Assembly (NCBI GenBank): GCA_963815655.1
Contig: CAWFHK010000001.1
Coordinates: forward strand, 2,046,001-2,110,000
Source of the DNA: JAWOLE01 sp963815655
GTDB taxonomy: Bacteria > Acidobacteriota > Thermoanaerobaculia > UBA5066 > Gp7-AA6
Direction: 5' to 3'
DNA length: 64,000 nt
Positions 42,266 to 49,782 of the stretch are shown here, in pieces. The first letter of the stretch is position 1, and each line of letters opens with the position of its first letter. Both the position numbers and the translations under genes were made by a program. The notes below the pieces were generated by a model. That model had not been told where the DNA came from, did not search any database, and was given only the letters and a program-made list of their open reading frames with translations.

Positions 42266-43225
42266 TTACGGTTCAGATCCCGCCTTTTTCCGCCCTCGTT
42301 CCCAGAGGGCTTTTCGGGAGACGCCGAGGCGCTTGGCCGCCAGGGTCCGGTTGCCGCAGGCGCGGCGCAGGGTCTCCTCGATGTATGCGTCTGTGAGCTG
42401 CCGCAGCGTCCAGCCCTTCTCCACGGCGGCCGAGAGGATCGCGCGGGGCGACCCGAACGCTCCGGCCGGAAGGTCCTCAGCGGCCACCGCCGGCGACGAG
42501 CAGGCCAGGGCGGTCCTCTCGACCACGTGAAGGAGCTCTCGGATGTTTCCCGGCCAGGAGTGCCTCAGGAGCGCCTGTTCGGCTTCGCGCGTGAATTTGC
42601 GGGCCGGCCGCCGGAAAGCGCGGGCCGCCTTCTTCAGGAACTCCCGCGCAAGCGGCAGGATGTCCTCGGGGCGCTCGATGAGCCGCGGCAGACGGATCGA
42701 GATCACGTCGATGCGATAGAAAAGATCCGGACGGAAGAGGCCGTCCTCGACGAGAGCGGAGAGGTCCCGCCTCGAGGAGACGAGGAGCCGGGCGCGGAAC
42801 GTGTGCGAGGAGGCGCCGCCCAGCCGCCGGAACGTCTTCTCCTGGAGAACCCGCAGGAGCTTGGCCTGGGCCGCCGGCGAGAGCGACGAGGCGTCATCGA
42901 GATACGCGGTCCCCTCCGCGGCGACCTCCAGGAGCCCTCGCTTCGCGGAGACGGCGCCCGTGAACGCTCCCCGCTCGTGGCCGAACATCTCGCTTTCGAA
43001 GAGCTCGTCGGAGAGGTTCGCCGCGTCGATGCGGACGAACGGCTGCTGCCCGCGCGACGAGGCCTCGTGCAGCGCGCGGGCCAGGTGATCCTTGCCCGTT
43101 CCGCTCTCGCCCGAGATCAGGATCGTGCTCGGCAACTCGAGCGCCCGCTCGAGCGCCGCGATCTCCCGCGCGAGCGCCCGGTTCCTCGTCCGAAACAGAT
43201 GCGAGAGCGCTCGTGTGTTTGCCAT
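42266..43225 (-). CDS. Sigma-54-dependent transcriptional activator without receiver domain
   Basis: AAA+ enhancer-binding protein of 319 aa. Walker A GESGTGKD, GAFTGA motif, degenerate Walker B TAYLDDASS (usual DEIG replaced), sensor II arginine in WPGNIRELLHVVER and Fis-type HTH near the C-terminus (RACGNRTLAAKRLGVSRKAL). No N-terminal sensory domain is visible, so control may be through expression or a partner. ATG 43225 is preferred over 43282. Upstream lie two tandem 7-bp-stem hairpins at 43259-43321. Confidence 0.88.
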   Translation of the reverse strand: MANTRALSHLFRTRNRALAREIAALERALELPSTILISGESGTGKDHLARALHEASSRGQQPFVRIDAANLSDELFESEMFGHERGAFTGAVSAKRGLLEVAAEGTAYLDDASSLSPAAQAKLLRVLQEKTFRRLGGASSHTFRARLLVSSRRDLSALVEDGLFRPDLFYRIDVISIRLPRLIERPEDILPLAREFLKKAARAFRRPARKFTREAEQALLRHSWPGNIRELLHVVERTALACSSPAVAAEDLPAGAFGSPRAILSAAVEKGWTLRQLTDAYIEETLRRACGNRTLAAKRLGVSRKALWERGRKKAGSEP

Positions 43226-43258
43226 GGGATGCCGACCGTGCCGCCGCTTGCTCTCTTC

Positions 43259-43321
43259 CGGCCGCGTCGAGCGGCCGCTCAAGATGCCGTTTACTCTCTT
43301 TTCGGCCGCGTCGAGCGGCCG
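43259..43321. repeat. Two tandem copies of a CGGCCGC-GTCGA-GCGGCCG hairpin
   Basis: Copies at 43259-43277 and 43303-43321, start to start 44 bp apart. Each is a perfect 7-bp stem with loop GTCGA and is preceded by CTCTT(T/C)T. They lie downstream of rsfS and upstream of the sigma-54 activator, so they could be terminators, an operator pair, or a duplicated 44-bp segment. Confidence 0.7.
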
Positions 43322-43322
43322 C

Positions 43323-43682
43323 CTAAGGAGTCATTCCCGCGAATCGGGTCGTTTCATTCTCCGCGTCGCCCCAGAGACGCTCGAGGGCGTAGAACCTCCG
43401 GGCTTCCGACTGGAAGACGTGGAATACGACGTCGCCGTAGTCCATCAGGATCCAGCTCGCCGTCGAGAGGCCCTCGACGGAGAGCGGCGGGCCGATCGCC
43501 TCGGTGATGGCGTCCGCGATCGCGCGCGCCTGGCGGTCGTTGCCGGCGGTGGAGAGGACGAAATAGTCCGCCATCGTCGTCAGCTCGGTCAGGTTGAAGA
43601 CGAGGACCGCGGCGGCCTTCCGGTCGAGCGCGGCGGACAGCCCCTCACGGACCTTGTCCCGGGACGAGAACGTTGCCTTCAA
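43323..43682 (-). CDS. rsfS: Ribosomal silencing factor RsfS
   Basis: Binds ribosomal protein L14 and blocks subunit joining in starvation. 119 aa. Family text is KAAAVLVFNLTELTTMADYFVL, STAGNDRQARAIADAI and ASWILMDYGDVVFHVF. It overlaps the upstream nadD stop by ATGA, the usual nadD-rsfS pairing. Confidence 0.93.
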   Translation of the reverse strand: MKATFSSRDKVREGLSAALDRKAAAVLVFNLTELTTMADYFVLSTAGNDRQARAIADAITEAIGPPLSVEGLSTASWILMDYGDVVFHVFQSEARRFYALERLWGDAENETTRFAGMTP

Positions 43683-44284
43683 CGCGCCGCCGCCGGGGAT
43701 CTGTAGAGACCGTGCTTCGTAATGTACTCCGCGACCGGCCCCGGAACGCTGCCCGCCGCGCTCTCTCCGCGCCTCAGGCTCGCCCGCAGGCCGCTCGAAG
43801 ATATTTTAACCGATCCCGCGTCGAAAACTTCCAGCCTGTTCGCGAGACCCGGGACCTCCGGCACTTGCAGGCCGTCTCCGACGAAAGGCTCGCGATGAAA
43901 CGCCGCGATGCGGGCCAGGCGAACGATCTCCTCCGGGTCCTTCCATCGCGCCAGGTGCGCGAGCGTGTCGGTCCCCATCAGGAGCCACAGCTCGGCGCCG
44001 CCGGACCGGGCCGAGATCGCCCGCAGCGTGTCCACGGTGTAAGAGGGCGGCTCCCGGTCGAGCTCCTCGAAGGAGATCCGCCAATCCGGATGCCCGTCCA
44101 GAGCGAGCGCCAGCATCGCCACCCGATGGCGGGAATCCGTCGGCGTCTCCTCCTTGAAGGGTGACCGGCGGGCCGGAACGTAGATGACGGTCTCCAGTTC
44201 GAATCGGGCTGCCGCGGCCTCGACGGTCCGGAGATGCCCGAAGTGCACCGGGTCGAAGGTGCCGCCGAGGACGCCGACGCGCAT
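43679..44284 (-). CDS. nadD: Nicotinate-nucleotide adenylyltransferase
   Basis: Forms NaAD from NaMN and ATP in NAD synthesis. 201 aa. The nucleotidyltransferase motif GGTFDPVHFGHLR is at residues 7-19 and ISSSGLRASLRRG (ISSTxIR) near the C-terminus. Coupled to rsfS by overlap; obgE is 9 bp upstream on the same strand, the common obgE-nadD-rsfS order. Confidence 0.94.
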   Translation of the reverse strand: MRVGVLGGTFDPVHFGHLRTVEAAAARFELETVIYVPARRSPFKEETPTDSRHRVAMLALALDGHPDWRISFEELDREPPSYTVDTLRAISARSGGAELWLLMGTDTLAHLARWKDPEEIVRLARIAAFHREPFVGDGLQVPEVPGLANRLEVFDAGSVKISSSGLRASLRRGESAAGSVPGPVAEYITKHGLYRSPAAAR

Positions 44285-44293
44285 GGGAGGATT

Positions 44294-45292
44294 CTATGGT
44301 TCCTCGGCGACGGCGCGGAAGAAGTACCGGACGAGGTCTCCCAGGCCCGCGCCGGTGACCGCGGAGATCTCGAAACACGGCAGGCTCCGCCGTTGCGCCG
44401 CTCGGCGGATGGACTCCAGGCGCTCGGGCTCGCTGACCGCGTCGCACTTGGACGCCACGAGCGCGCGGGGGCGCGCGGCGACTTCCGCGGAGAACTCGGC
44501 CAGCTCCCGCTCGAGCACGGCCACGTCGTGCTCCGCGTCGCCGGAGGCGGAAGCGTCCACCAGGTGGCAGAGAAGGCGGCAGCGCTCGACGTGTTTCAGG
44601 AACCGGATGCCGAGCCCGGAGCCCCGGTGCGCGCCCTCGATCAGTCCGGGGATGTCGGCCACGACGAGGGTCCGGGTCGGATCGTCCCCGGAGACGACGC
44701 CCAGGTGCGGAACGAGGGTCGTGAATGGATAGTCGGCGATCTTCGGCTTCGCGGCGGAGATGACGGAGATCAGCGTGGACTTCCCCGCGTTGGGGAAACC
44801 GACGATGGCCACGTCGGCGAGGAGCTTCAGCTCGATCGCGAGGCGGCGCTCCTCCCCGGGCTGTCCCGGCTTGGCGAAGCGCGGGGCCTGCCGCGTCGGC
44901 GTCGCGAAGTGCTGGTTGCCCCAGCCGCCATTTCCTCCCGCGGCGAGCCGCAGGCGCTCGCCCGCGTGGACGAGATCCGCGATGCGCTCCCCCGTCTCGG
45001 CGTCCGTCACGACCGAGCCCAGGGGCAGGGAGACCACGACGTCCTCTCCCGACGCGCCGTGCCGGTTGGAGCCCTGCCCGTGCTGTCCGCGCCCCGCGCG
45101 GTAGATCGTCTGGTGACGGAGGTGGTAGAGCGTGTTCAGCGATGGATCGGCGAGCGCCCAGACGGATCCGCCGTTGCCGCCATCTCCTCCGGAAGGCCCG
45201 CCCCGCGGGACGAACTTCTCGCGCCGGAACGCGATGCAGCCGTTGCCGCCGTCACCCGCCTCGACGCGGATCTCCGCGGTGTCGATGAACAC
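44294..45292 (-). CDS. obgE: GTPase ObgE/CgtA
   Basis: Ribosome-associated GTPase essential in most bacteria, 332 aa. The glycine-rich Obg fold is residues 1-155 (VEAGDGGNGCIAFRREKFVP, GGDGGNGGSVW). The G domain has G1 GFPNAGKST, G3 DIPGL and G4 in ASKCD. The usual C-terminal Obg domain is absent, as in short forms. Start GTG 45292 is 8 bp from repeat array A copy 6, which occupies the place where a ribosome-binding site would be; no Shine-Dalgarno is evident. Confidence 0.93.
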   Translation of the reverse strand: MFIDTAEIRVEAGDGGNGCIAFRREKFVPRGGPSGGDGGNGGSVWALADPSLNTLYHLRHQTIYRAGRGQHGQGSNRHGASGEDVVVSLPLGSVVTDAETGERIADLVHAGERLRLAAGGNGGWGNQHFATPTRQAPRFAKPGQPGEERRLAIELKLLADVAIVGFPNAGKSTLISVISAAKPKIADYPFTTLVPHLGVVSGDDPTRTLVVADIPGLIEGAHRGSGLGIRFLKHVERCRLLCHLVDASASGDAEHDVAVLERELAEFSAEVAARPRALVASKCDAVSEPERLESIRRAAQRRSLPCFEISAVTGAGLGDLVRYFFRAVAEEP

Positions 45293-45300
45293 GAGAGGTC

Positions 45301-45386
45301 AGTTTCAGGTTTCAGGTTTCAGGTTTCAGGTTTCAAGAAGTTCCGGGGGGCAGCGCCCCTGAAACCTGGAACTTGAAACCTGGAAC
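45301..45386. repeat. Inverted heptamer array, family A (copy 6)
   Basis: The left arm (45301-45337) has five TTTCAGG-type units and the right arm (45358-45386) has CTGAAAC/CTGGAAC/TTGAAAC/CTGGAAC. The 20-nt loop itself is GC-rich and self-complementary (GGGGGGCAGCGCCCC). It lies between rpmA and obgE in a ribosomal gene run. Confidence 0.87.
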
Positions 45387-45402
45387 GCGGGCCGAAGGCC
45401 CG

Positions 45403-45663
45403 CTACTCGGCCAGGGGCTCGATCGAGATGGTCCGGCCCAGGCGGCCGCGATCCCGGTAGCGGACCACGCCGGGCACTTTCGCGAAGAGCGTGTCGTCCT
45501 TGCCGCGGCCGACGTTCAAACCCGGGAAGAATTTCGTGCCCCGCTGCCGGACAAGGATGGAGCCGCCCGTCACGAGCTGGCCGCCGAAGCTCTTGACGCC
45601 GAGGCGCTGCGAGTTGGAGTCGCGTCCGTTGCGGGAAGAGCCCTGCCCTTTCTTATGCGCCAT
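45403..45663 (-). CDS. rpmA: 50S ribosomal protein L27
   Basis: bL27, near the peptidyl-transferase centre, 86 aa. MAHKKGQGSSRNGRDSNSQR, LGVKSFGGQLVTGGSILVRQ and VGRGKDDTLFAKVPG are diagnostic. The N-terminus lacks the cleavable extension of Firmicutes. It overlaps the rplU end by 11 bp. Confidence 0.96.
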   Translation of the reverse strand: MAHKKGQGSSRNGRDSNSQRLGVKSFGGQLVTGGSILVRQRGTKFFPGLNVGRGKDDTLFAKVPGVVRYRDRGRLGRTISIEPLAE

Positions 45664-46015
45664 TCTGGTTATCCTCCTCGGGCCTGCGAGTCCCCGCCTC
45701 TTCCAACCCCTCGAACCCCTCGATTCGGACCTGGAGCATCGTCTGACGGTGCCCCTTCGTGCGCCGGTACTGTTTGCGGCGCTTCTTCTTGAAGACGAGG
45801 ACCTTCCTGGTGCGGACGGGGCCGATCACGGTCGCCTTGACCGAGACTCCCTCTCCGGTCTTCGGGGCCTGGCCTTCAGCGCCGCCGACCATGAGGACGC
45901 TCAAGAACGTCAGCGTGTCCCCCTTGGAGACCTTCTCCGAGGGCTTCTCGATCCGGACGACGTCGCCGGGCGCGACCTTCAGTTGTTTCCCGCCCGCGCG
46001 GAGAATGGCGTACAT
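45653..46015 (-). CDS. rplU: 50S ribosomal protein L21
   Basis: bL21, 120 aa. MYAILRAGGKQLKVAPGDVV at the start and VLVFKKKRRKQYRRTKGHRQ in the C-terminal half are typical. The C-terminal tail (EEAGTRRPEEDNQNGA) extends past the usual end and causes the 11-bp overlap with rpmA. Transcribed from the promoter at 46042-46069. Confidence 0.96.
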   Translation of the reverse strand: MYAILRAGGKQLKVAPGDVVRIEKPSEKVSKGDTLTFLSVLMVGGAEGQAPKTGEGVSVKATVIGPVRTRKVLVFKKKRRKQYRRTKGHRQTMLQVRIEGFEGLEEAGTRRPEEDNQNGA

Positions 46016-46041
46016 GGAGCCTCCAAGAGCAGAACCGCGAA

Positions 46042-46069
46042 TGATAAGGGTTTAGCCGCTAAAGTCAAG
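46042..46069 (-). promoter_or_regulatory. Promoter of rplU-rpmA with palindrome in the spacer
   Basis: On the minus strand TTGACT (46069-46064), a 16-bp spacer and TATCAT (46047-46042) match five of six bases at each element. A perfect palindrome TTTAGC-C-GCTAAA (46052-46064) overlaps the spacer and the last base of the -35, as an operator would. The promoter is well supported; the operator is inference. Confidence 0.75.
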
Positions 46070-46074
46070 TCGTT

Positions 46075-46137
46075 GATCGGGTGATCGGATGATTGACCGG
46101 GGCTTCAGATCGCACGATCACCCGATCACCCGATTTC
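46075..46137. repeat. Inverted octamer array, family C (copy 2)
   Basis: The left arm (46075-46100) is GATCGGGT/GATCGGAT/GATTGACC. The right arm (46112-46137) is GATCGCAC/GATCACCC/GATCACCC/GATT. It lies between the TPM gene and the rplU promoter. Confidence 0.83.
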
Positions 46138-46138
46138 C

Positions 46139-46567
46139 TCAGTCCTCCGTCACTTCGTCGGGCAGCTCGTTGACGTCGTCGGCTTCCCGGGGGAAGTGCT
46201 CGGCGAGGAGGTCGCCGACCTTCGCGATGCCGTGAAGGATCCCCTCGGTGAAGGCCCCGCGGCGGAAGTGCGTTTCCATCTCGGAGGCGGTGGCCTTCCA
46301 GAAATCGTCGCCGCACTTCTCGTGGATGCCGCTGTCGCCGAGGACCTGGAAGCGCCGGAGCTTCGGCGCGATGTAAATCAGGACGCCGTTGCGCCGGGCG
46401 GTCTTCGTCATCCCGAGCAGCTCGAAGCGGCGCCGCGCCCGTTCCTCCAGGTTGTCGGGCTTGCGGCGGGTGACATGGACGCGGACCTCGCCGGAGGACC
46501 TCTTTTCCGCCGCGGCGATCGCCTCGACGATGCGGTGCGAATCGAGCTTCGAGAAGAAGTGGCGCAT
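46139..46567 (-). CDS. TPM-domain protein (short form)
   Basis: A 142-aa protein with a TPM (phosphatase-like, YgcG) domain: HRIVEAIAAAEKRSSGEVRV, MTKTARRNGVLIYIAPKLRR, VLGDSGIHEKCGDDFW. No signal peptide, so probably cytoplasmic or membrane-associated. ATG 46567 is chosen; the open frame from 46783 translates the Gly-rich tail of the neighbour in another frame. It starts 2 bp after the stop of the longer TPM gene and forms an operon with it and lemA. Confidence 0.83.
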   Translation of the reverse strand: MRHFFSKLDSHRIVEAIAAAEKRSSGEVRVHVTRRKPDNLEERARRRFELLGMTKTARRNGVLIYIAPKLRRFQVLGDSGIHEKCGDDFWKATASEMETHFRRGAFTEGILHGIAKVGDLLAEHFPREADDVNELPDEVTED

Positions 46568-46569
46568 GC

Positions 46570-47304
46570 TCACCAGCTCCCCGAGGAACCGCCGCCGCCG
46601 AAGGACCCGCCGCCGCCCGAGAACCCGCCGCCGCCTCCGCCGCCGAAGCCTCCGCCTCCGCCGAAGCCTCCCCAGCCTCCGCCGCCGCTCCACCATCCGC
46701 GGCTCCCATAGGTCCTCCAGCGGGAGAGGCGCAGCAGCGGAATGAAGATGAAGAAGAGGAGGAAGAGGATCGGCGAGAGACACCCGGTGCCCGCGCTTCC
46801 GCCTCGCCGCCGGGACCGCGAGGCGACGGTCGAGCCCGAGCCGCGGTACTCTCCTTTCGTCGCCGCGATCATGGCGTTCACGCCCGCCTCGATCCCGCCG
46901 GCGTAGTCACCCGAGCGGAAGCGCGGCAGGATCTCCTCCTCCTGGATGCGATGCGCCAGGGCGTCGGGCAACACGCCCTCGAGGCCGTAACCCACCTCGA
47001 TGCGCATCTTGCGGTCTTCGACGAAGACGAAAAGGACCGCGCCGTTGTTCCTGCCCGCCTGTCCGACGCTCCACTTGCGGGCCGCCGCCACCGTGAACTC
47101 CTCGAGCGTGAAGTTCTCGGGAATCCGCCGGTCCACCCAGACGAGGATCTGGTTGGACGTCTCCCTCTCGAACTCTTCCAGGCGGGCATTGAGCGCGTCG
47201 GCGCGCCCGGCCAGGACGCCGGAGCGGTCGGTGACGTAGCGTGTCGGCTTGGCCGGAAGCGTGTCCTCCTTGGCAGCCCGCGCCGTCCCCGCCGCCAGCG
47301 CCAT
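46570..47304 (-). CDS. TPM-domain protein with glycine-rich tail
   Basis: A 244-aa or slightly longer membrane protein. The TPM domain is about residues 20-150 (YVTDRSGVLAGRADALNARL, SNQILVWVDRRIPENFTLEE, MRIEVGYGLEGVLPD). One TM helix (PILFLLFFIFIPLLRL) precedes a tail of Gly/Ser/Trp repeats (GGGGWGGFGGGGGFGGGG). The ATG at 47304 would cut the signal peptide; a CTG at 47352 preceded by AAGGAG at 6-nt spacing gives a complete one (ARFPLLLLAMALAAGTARA). It sits with lemA, the usual partner of this family. Confidence 0.83.
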   Translation of the reverse strand: MALAAGTARAAKEDTLPAKPTRYVTDRSGVLAGRADALNARLEEFERETSNQILVWVDRRIPENFTLEEFTVAAARKWSVGQAGRNNGAVLFVFVEDRKMRIEVGYGLEGVLPDALAHRIQEEEILPRFRSGDYAGGIEAGVNAMIAATKGEYRGSGSTVASRSRRRGGSAGTGCLSPILFLLFFIFIPLLRLSRWRTYGSRGWWSGGGGWGGFGGGGGFGGGGGGGFSGGGGSFGGGGSSGSW

Positions 47305-47370
47305 CGCCAGAAGGAGAAGCGGAAATCGAGCTCCTCGCCAGGAGGCAGTCAGACGGTTCTCCTTCCTTCG

Positions 47371-47399
47371 CCTCCCGCCTCCCGCCTCCCGCCTTCCGT
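47371..47399. repeat. Heptamer array, family H (right-type arm only)
   Basis: CCTCCCG/CCTCCCG/CCTCCCG/CCTTCCG between lemA and the TPM gene. The last two units match those inside the subtilisin-like gene (61403-61430). Confidence 0.83.
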
Positions 47400-47404
47400 C
47401 CTCC

Positions 47405-48043
47405 TCACTTCGCGGGCGCGGGAGCCGCCGGGGTATTGGAGAAGTTGAACTGCACCGCCGGGGCGCGCTCGGCGCCGGCCGTCGCCTTGAAGTACGCCTT
47501 TTCCTTGAAGCCGAGCATCCCGGCGATCAGGTTCGTCGGGAAGCGCAGCCGCGCGGTGTTGTAGTCCTGCGCCGCCTTGTTGTAATCCATCCGGGCCACC
47601 GCGATCCGGTTCTCGGTCCCTTCCAGCTGCGCCTGGAGGTCCCGGAAGTTCGTGCTGGCCTTCAGCTCCGGGTATCGCTCGACGACGACGAGGAGCCTCT
47701 GGAGCGCCGCGCCGAGGGAGGCCTGGGCCTGCTCGTACTGCGCCAGCCGCGCCGGATCCGTCGGAGCCGTGCCCGGGTTGATCGTGGCTCTTCCCACCGA
47801 CGCGCGCGCGTTGACGACCGCCTCGAGCGTGGACTTCTCGAAGTTCGCGGCCCCCTGCACGGTGGACACGAGGTTCGGAATGAGGTCCAGGCGCCGCTGG
47901 TACTGGTTCTCGACCTGCGACCACTGCTTGTCCACCTCCTGGCCGAGCGTGACCAGCCGGTTGTAGGTGCCCGCGAACGACAACCCGACCACCAGGACGA
48001 CGATGACGAGGACCGCGACACACCCCAGGCCGATTTTTCCCAT
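47405..48043 (-). CDS. lemA: LemA family protein
   Basis: Membrane-anchored helical protein of 212 aa. One N-terminal TM helix (GCVAVLVIVVLVVGLSF) is followed by the LemA coiled-coil domain (NRLVTLGQEVDKQWSQVENQ, YQRRLDLIPNLVSTVQG, ARLRFPTNLIAGMLGFKEK). A Pro/Ala tail ends it. Molecular role is unknown in the family. A good AGGAGG site precedes ATG 48043. Next to two TPM genes, the conserved LemA-TPM neighbourhood. Confidence 0.92.
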   Translation of the reverse strand: MGKIGLGCVAVLVIVVLVVGLSFAGTYNRLVTLGQEVDKQWSQVENQYQRRLDLIPNLVSTVQGAANFEKSTLEAVVNARASVGRATINPGTAPTDPARLAQYEQAQASLGAALQRLLVVVERYPELKASTNFRDLQAQLEGTENRIAVARMDYNKAAQDYNTARLRFPTNLIAGMLGFKEKAYFKATAGAERAPAVQFNFSNTPAAPAPAK

Positions 48044-48085
48044 CTGTTGCCTCCTCTTCTCACCGCGAAACGCGAAGCCGGGATT

Positions 48086-48574
48086 CTACAGGACCCCCAG
48101 CCGCTCGAGGACCCCGGCGGGCAGGAACGCCTTCAATCGGCTGCGGCGCTCGAGTCCCCCGAACAGGACGCAGGCCGCGGCCGCCTTCGACAGGGGGATG
48201 TCGCCGCCGGAATCTCCCGTGACGAGGCGTCCGAGAAGGCGCCCGAGCGAAGGCGCGTGGCCGACGAGCAACACGGCTTCTGCCGCGATGTCGCCGAGCT
48301 CGGACAGGATCACCTCCGGGTCGCTCCCGGGCTCGAGCGCCTCCGAGGGACGGATGCCGGAAAGCCCGAGAGCCTCGGCCGCCGGCTCGGCCGTCTGCCG
48401 CGCCCTCCGGTACGGGGACGTCAGGACGACTGAGATGGCGGGCGCGAGCGCCGCGATCCCGCGGGCCACGGCCCTCGCCTGCGCGAGGCCGGAAAAGGTC
48501 AGGCCGCGGTCCTCATCCCGGCCCGAGGAGGCCCGCTCCTGCGCCTCCGCGTGCCGCAGCATCCAGAGATCCAC
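48086..48574 (-). CDS. sixA: SixA-type phosphohistidine phosphatase
   Basis: Histidine phosphatase (RHG fold) of about 162 aa that removes phosphate from phosphohistidine, for example in HPt domains. Catalytic motif LRHAEAQER, second histidine in LLVGHAPSLGRLL, arginine in SPYRRARQTAEP. Start is GTG 48574 or ATG 48562; the open frame to 48631 begins inside repeat array I. Divergent from the kinase gene. Confidence 0.87.
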   Translation of the reverse strand: MDLWMLRHAEAQERASSGRDEDRGLTFSGLAQARAVARGIAALAPAISVVLTSPYRRARQTAEPAAEALGLSGIRPSEALEPGSDPEVILSELGDIAAEAVLLVGHAPSLGRLLGRLVTGDSGGDIPLSKAAAACVLFGGLERRSRLKAFLPAGVLERLGVL

Positions 48575-48605
48575 GATGAAAGAGTAGCAAGCGCCCCGGC
48601 CCGAT

Positions 48606-48635
48606 CCAAAATCCAAAATCAAAAAATCCAAAATC
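48606..48635. repeat. Heptamer array, family I
   Basis: AAAATCC/AAAATCA/AAAAATCC/AAAATC, strongly A-rich in a GC-rich genome. It has no opposing arm and lies in the 80-bp gap between divergent sixA and kinase genes. Confidence 0.78.
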
Positions 48636-48654
48636 GTTCTATCCTTCTCCCGCC

Positions 48655-49692
48655 ATGCCGCTCTCCGCCGGTGATCAGCTCGGGCCCTACGAGATCGTGG
48701 GGCCGCTCGGAAGCGGCGGCATGGGCGACGTGTACCGCGCGCGCGACAACCGGCTCCGCCGAGAGGTCGCCCTGAAGATGCTGGCCGACGCGGCCGTCAA
48801 CGACTCGGACAGCCTCGCGCGCTTCGATCGCGAGACGCACGCGGTCGCGGCGCTCAACCACCCCAACATCCTGGCGATCCACGATTCAGGGACTCACAAC
48901 GGCGTCCCCTACGCGGTCACGGAGCTGCTGGAAGGAGAAACGCTGGCCGACCGGCTGCGCTCGGGGCCGCTGGCTCCCCCGCGCGCGACCGAGATCGCCT
49001 GCCAGGTCGCCGAGGGCCTCGCGGCCGCTCACGTCAAGGGGGTCATCCACCGGGACATCAAGCCCGAGAACATCTTCCTGACCAACGAGGGGCGCGCCAA
49101 GATCCTGGACTTCGGCATCGCGCGGATCGAGAAGCTCGCCACCCTCTCCCCGTCGCGCGCGAGTGACAAGTCGAGCTCCGCGATGCTCGTGGGCACGGCC
49201 GGCTACGTCTCCCCCGAACAGGTCCGCGGGAAGAAGGCGGACGCGCGCAGCGACGTCTTCGGTCTCGGGGCGGTGTACTACGAGATGCTGACGGGCCGCC
49301 GCGCCTTCGTTCGGGATTCGGCCGTCGAGACGCTCGGCGCCGTCCTGCGCGACGATCCGCGCAAGTACCCGGAGACGGCCAAGATCCCGGAAGAGCTGCG
49401 GCCGTTCCTGTTCCGTTGCCTCGAGAAGGACCCCGCGGACCGCTATCAGTCGGCCCGCGACGTTCTCCTGGACCTGCGGGCCTGGCAGGCGGAGCTCATG
49501 CAGCAATCCGCCAGCCGTGTCAAGTTTCGCAGCGTCCCGCCGTGGCAGCAGCGCCGCAGCCGGATCTACCTGCGCGCGATCGGCGGCGCCCTCCTCTTCG
49601 TGCTCGGCCTCTTCGCGGGCTCCTGCTGGGAGCGCAACCGCTGGAAGATGGCCACGGACCCCTCCGGCCACACGAAGACGATGCGGCCGTAA
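48655..49692 (+). CDS. Serine/threonine protein kinase (PknB-like)
   Basis: Hanks-type kinase of 345 aa. Gly loop LGSGGMGDVYRARD, catalytic Lys in EVALKML, HRDIKPENIFL (catalytic loop), DFGIARI and the activation segment GTAGYVSPEQVRGKKADARS. A C-terminal TM helix (YLRAIGGALLFVLGLFAG) anchors it with a very short tail and no PASTA or other sensor. An FHA-PP2C protein at 14.7-16.3 kb may oppose it; inference. Confidence 0.93.
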   Translation: MPLSAGDQLGPYEIVGPLGSGGMGDVYRARDNRLRREVALKMLADAAVNDSDSLARFDRETHAVAALNHPNILAIHDSGTHNGVPYAVTELLEGETLADRLRSGPLAPPRATEIACQVAEGLAAAHVKGVIHRDIKPENIFLTNEGRAKILDFGIARIEKLATLSPSRASDKSSSAMLVGTAGYVSPEQVRGKKADARSDVFGLGAVYYEMLTGRRAFVRDSAVETLGAVLRDDPRKYPETAKIPEELRPFLFRCLEKDPADRYQSARDVLLDLRAWQAELMQQSASRVKFRSVPPWQQRRSRIYLRAIGGALLFVLGLFAGSCWERNRWKMATDPSGHTKTMRP

Positions 49693-49696
49693 GGCA

Positions 49697-49724
49697 GGTG
49701 CCAGGTATCAGGTTCCAGGTTTCA
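49697..49724. repeat. Heptamer array, family A (copy 7, one arm)
   Basis: AGGTGCC/AGGTATC/AGGTTCC/AGGTTTC directly after the kinase stop. No right arm. Lies at a convergent gene end with mqnC. Confidence 0.78.
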
Positions 49725-49782
49725 TTCTCCCCTTCGCCTCCACGATTGACGACGCGGTCTTTCGCGCCGTAGGGGAGCCGGC

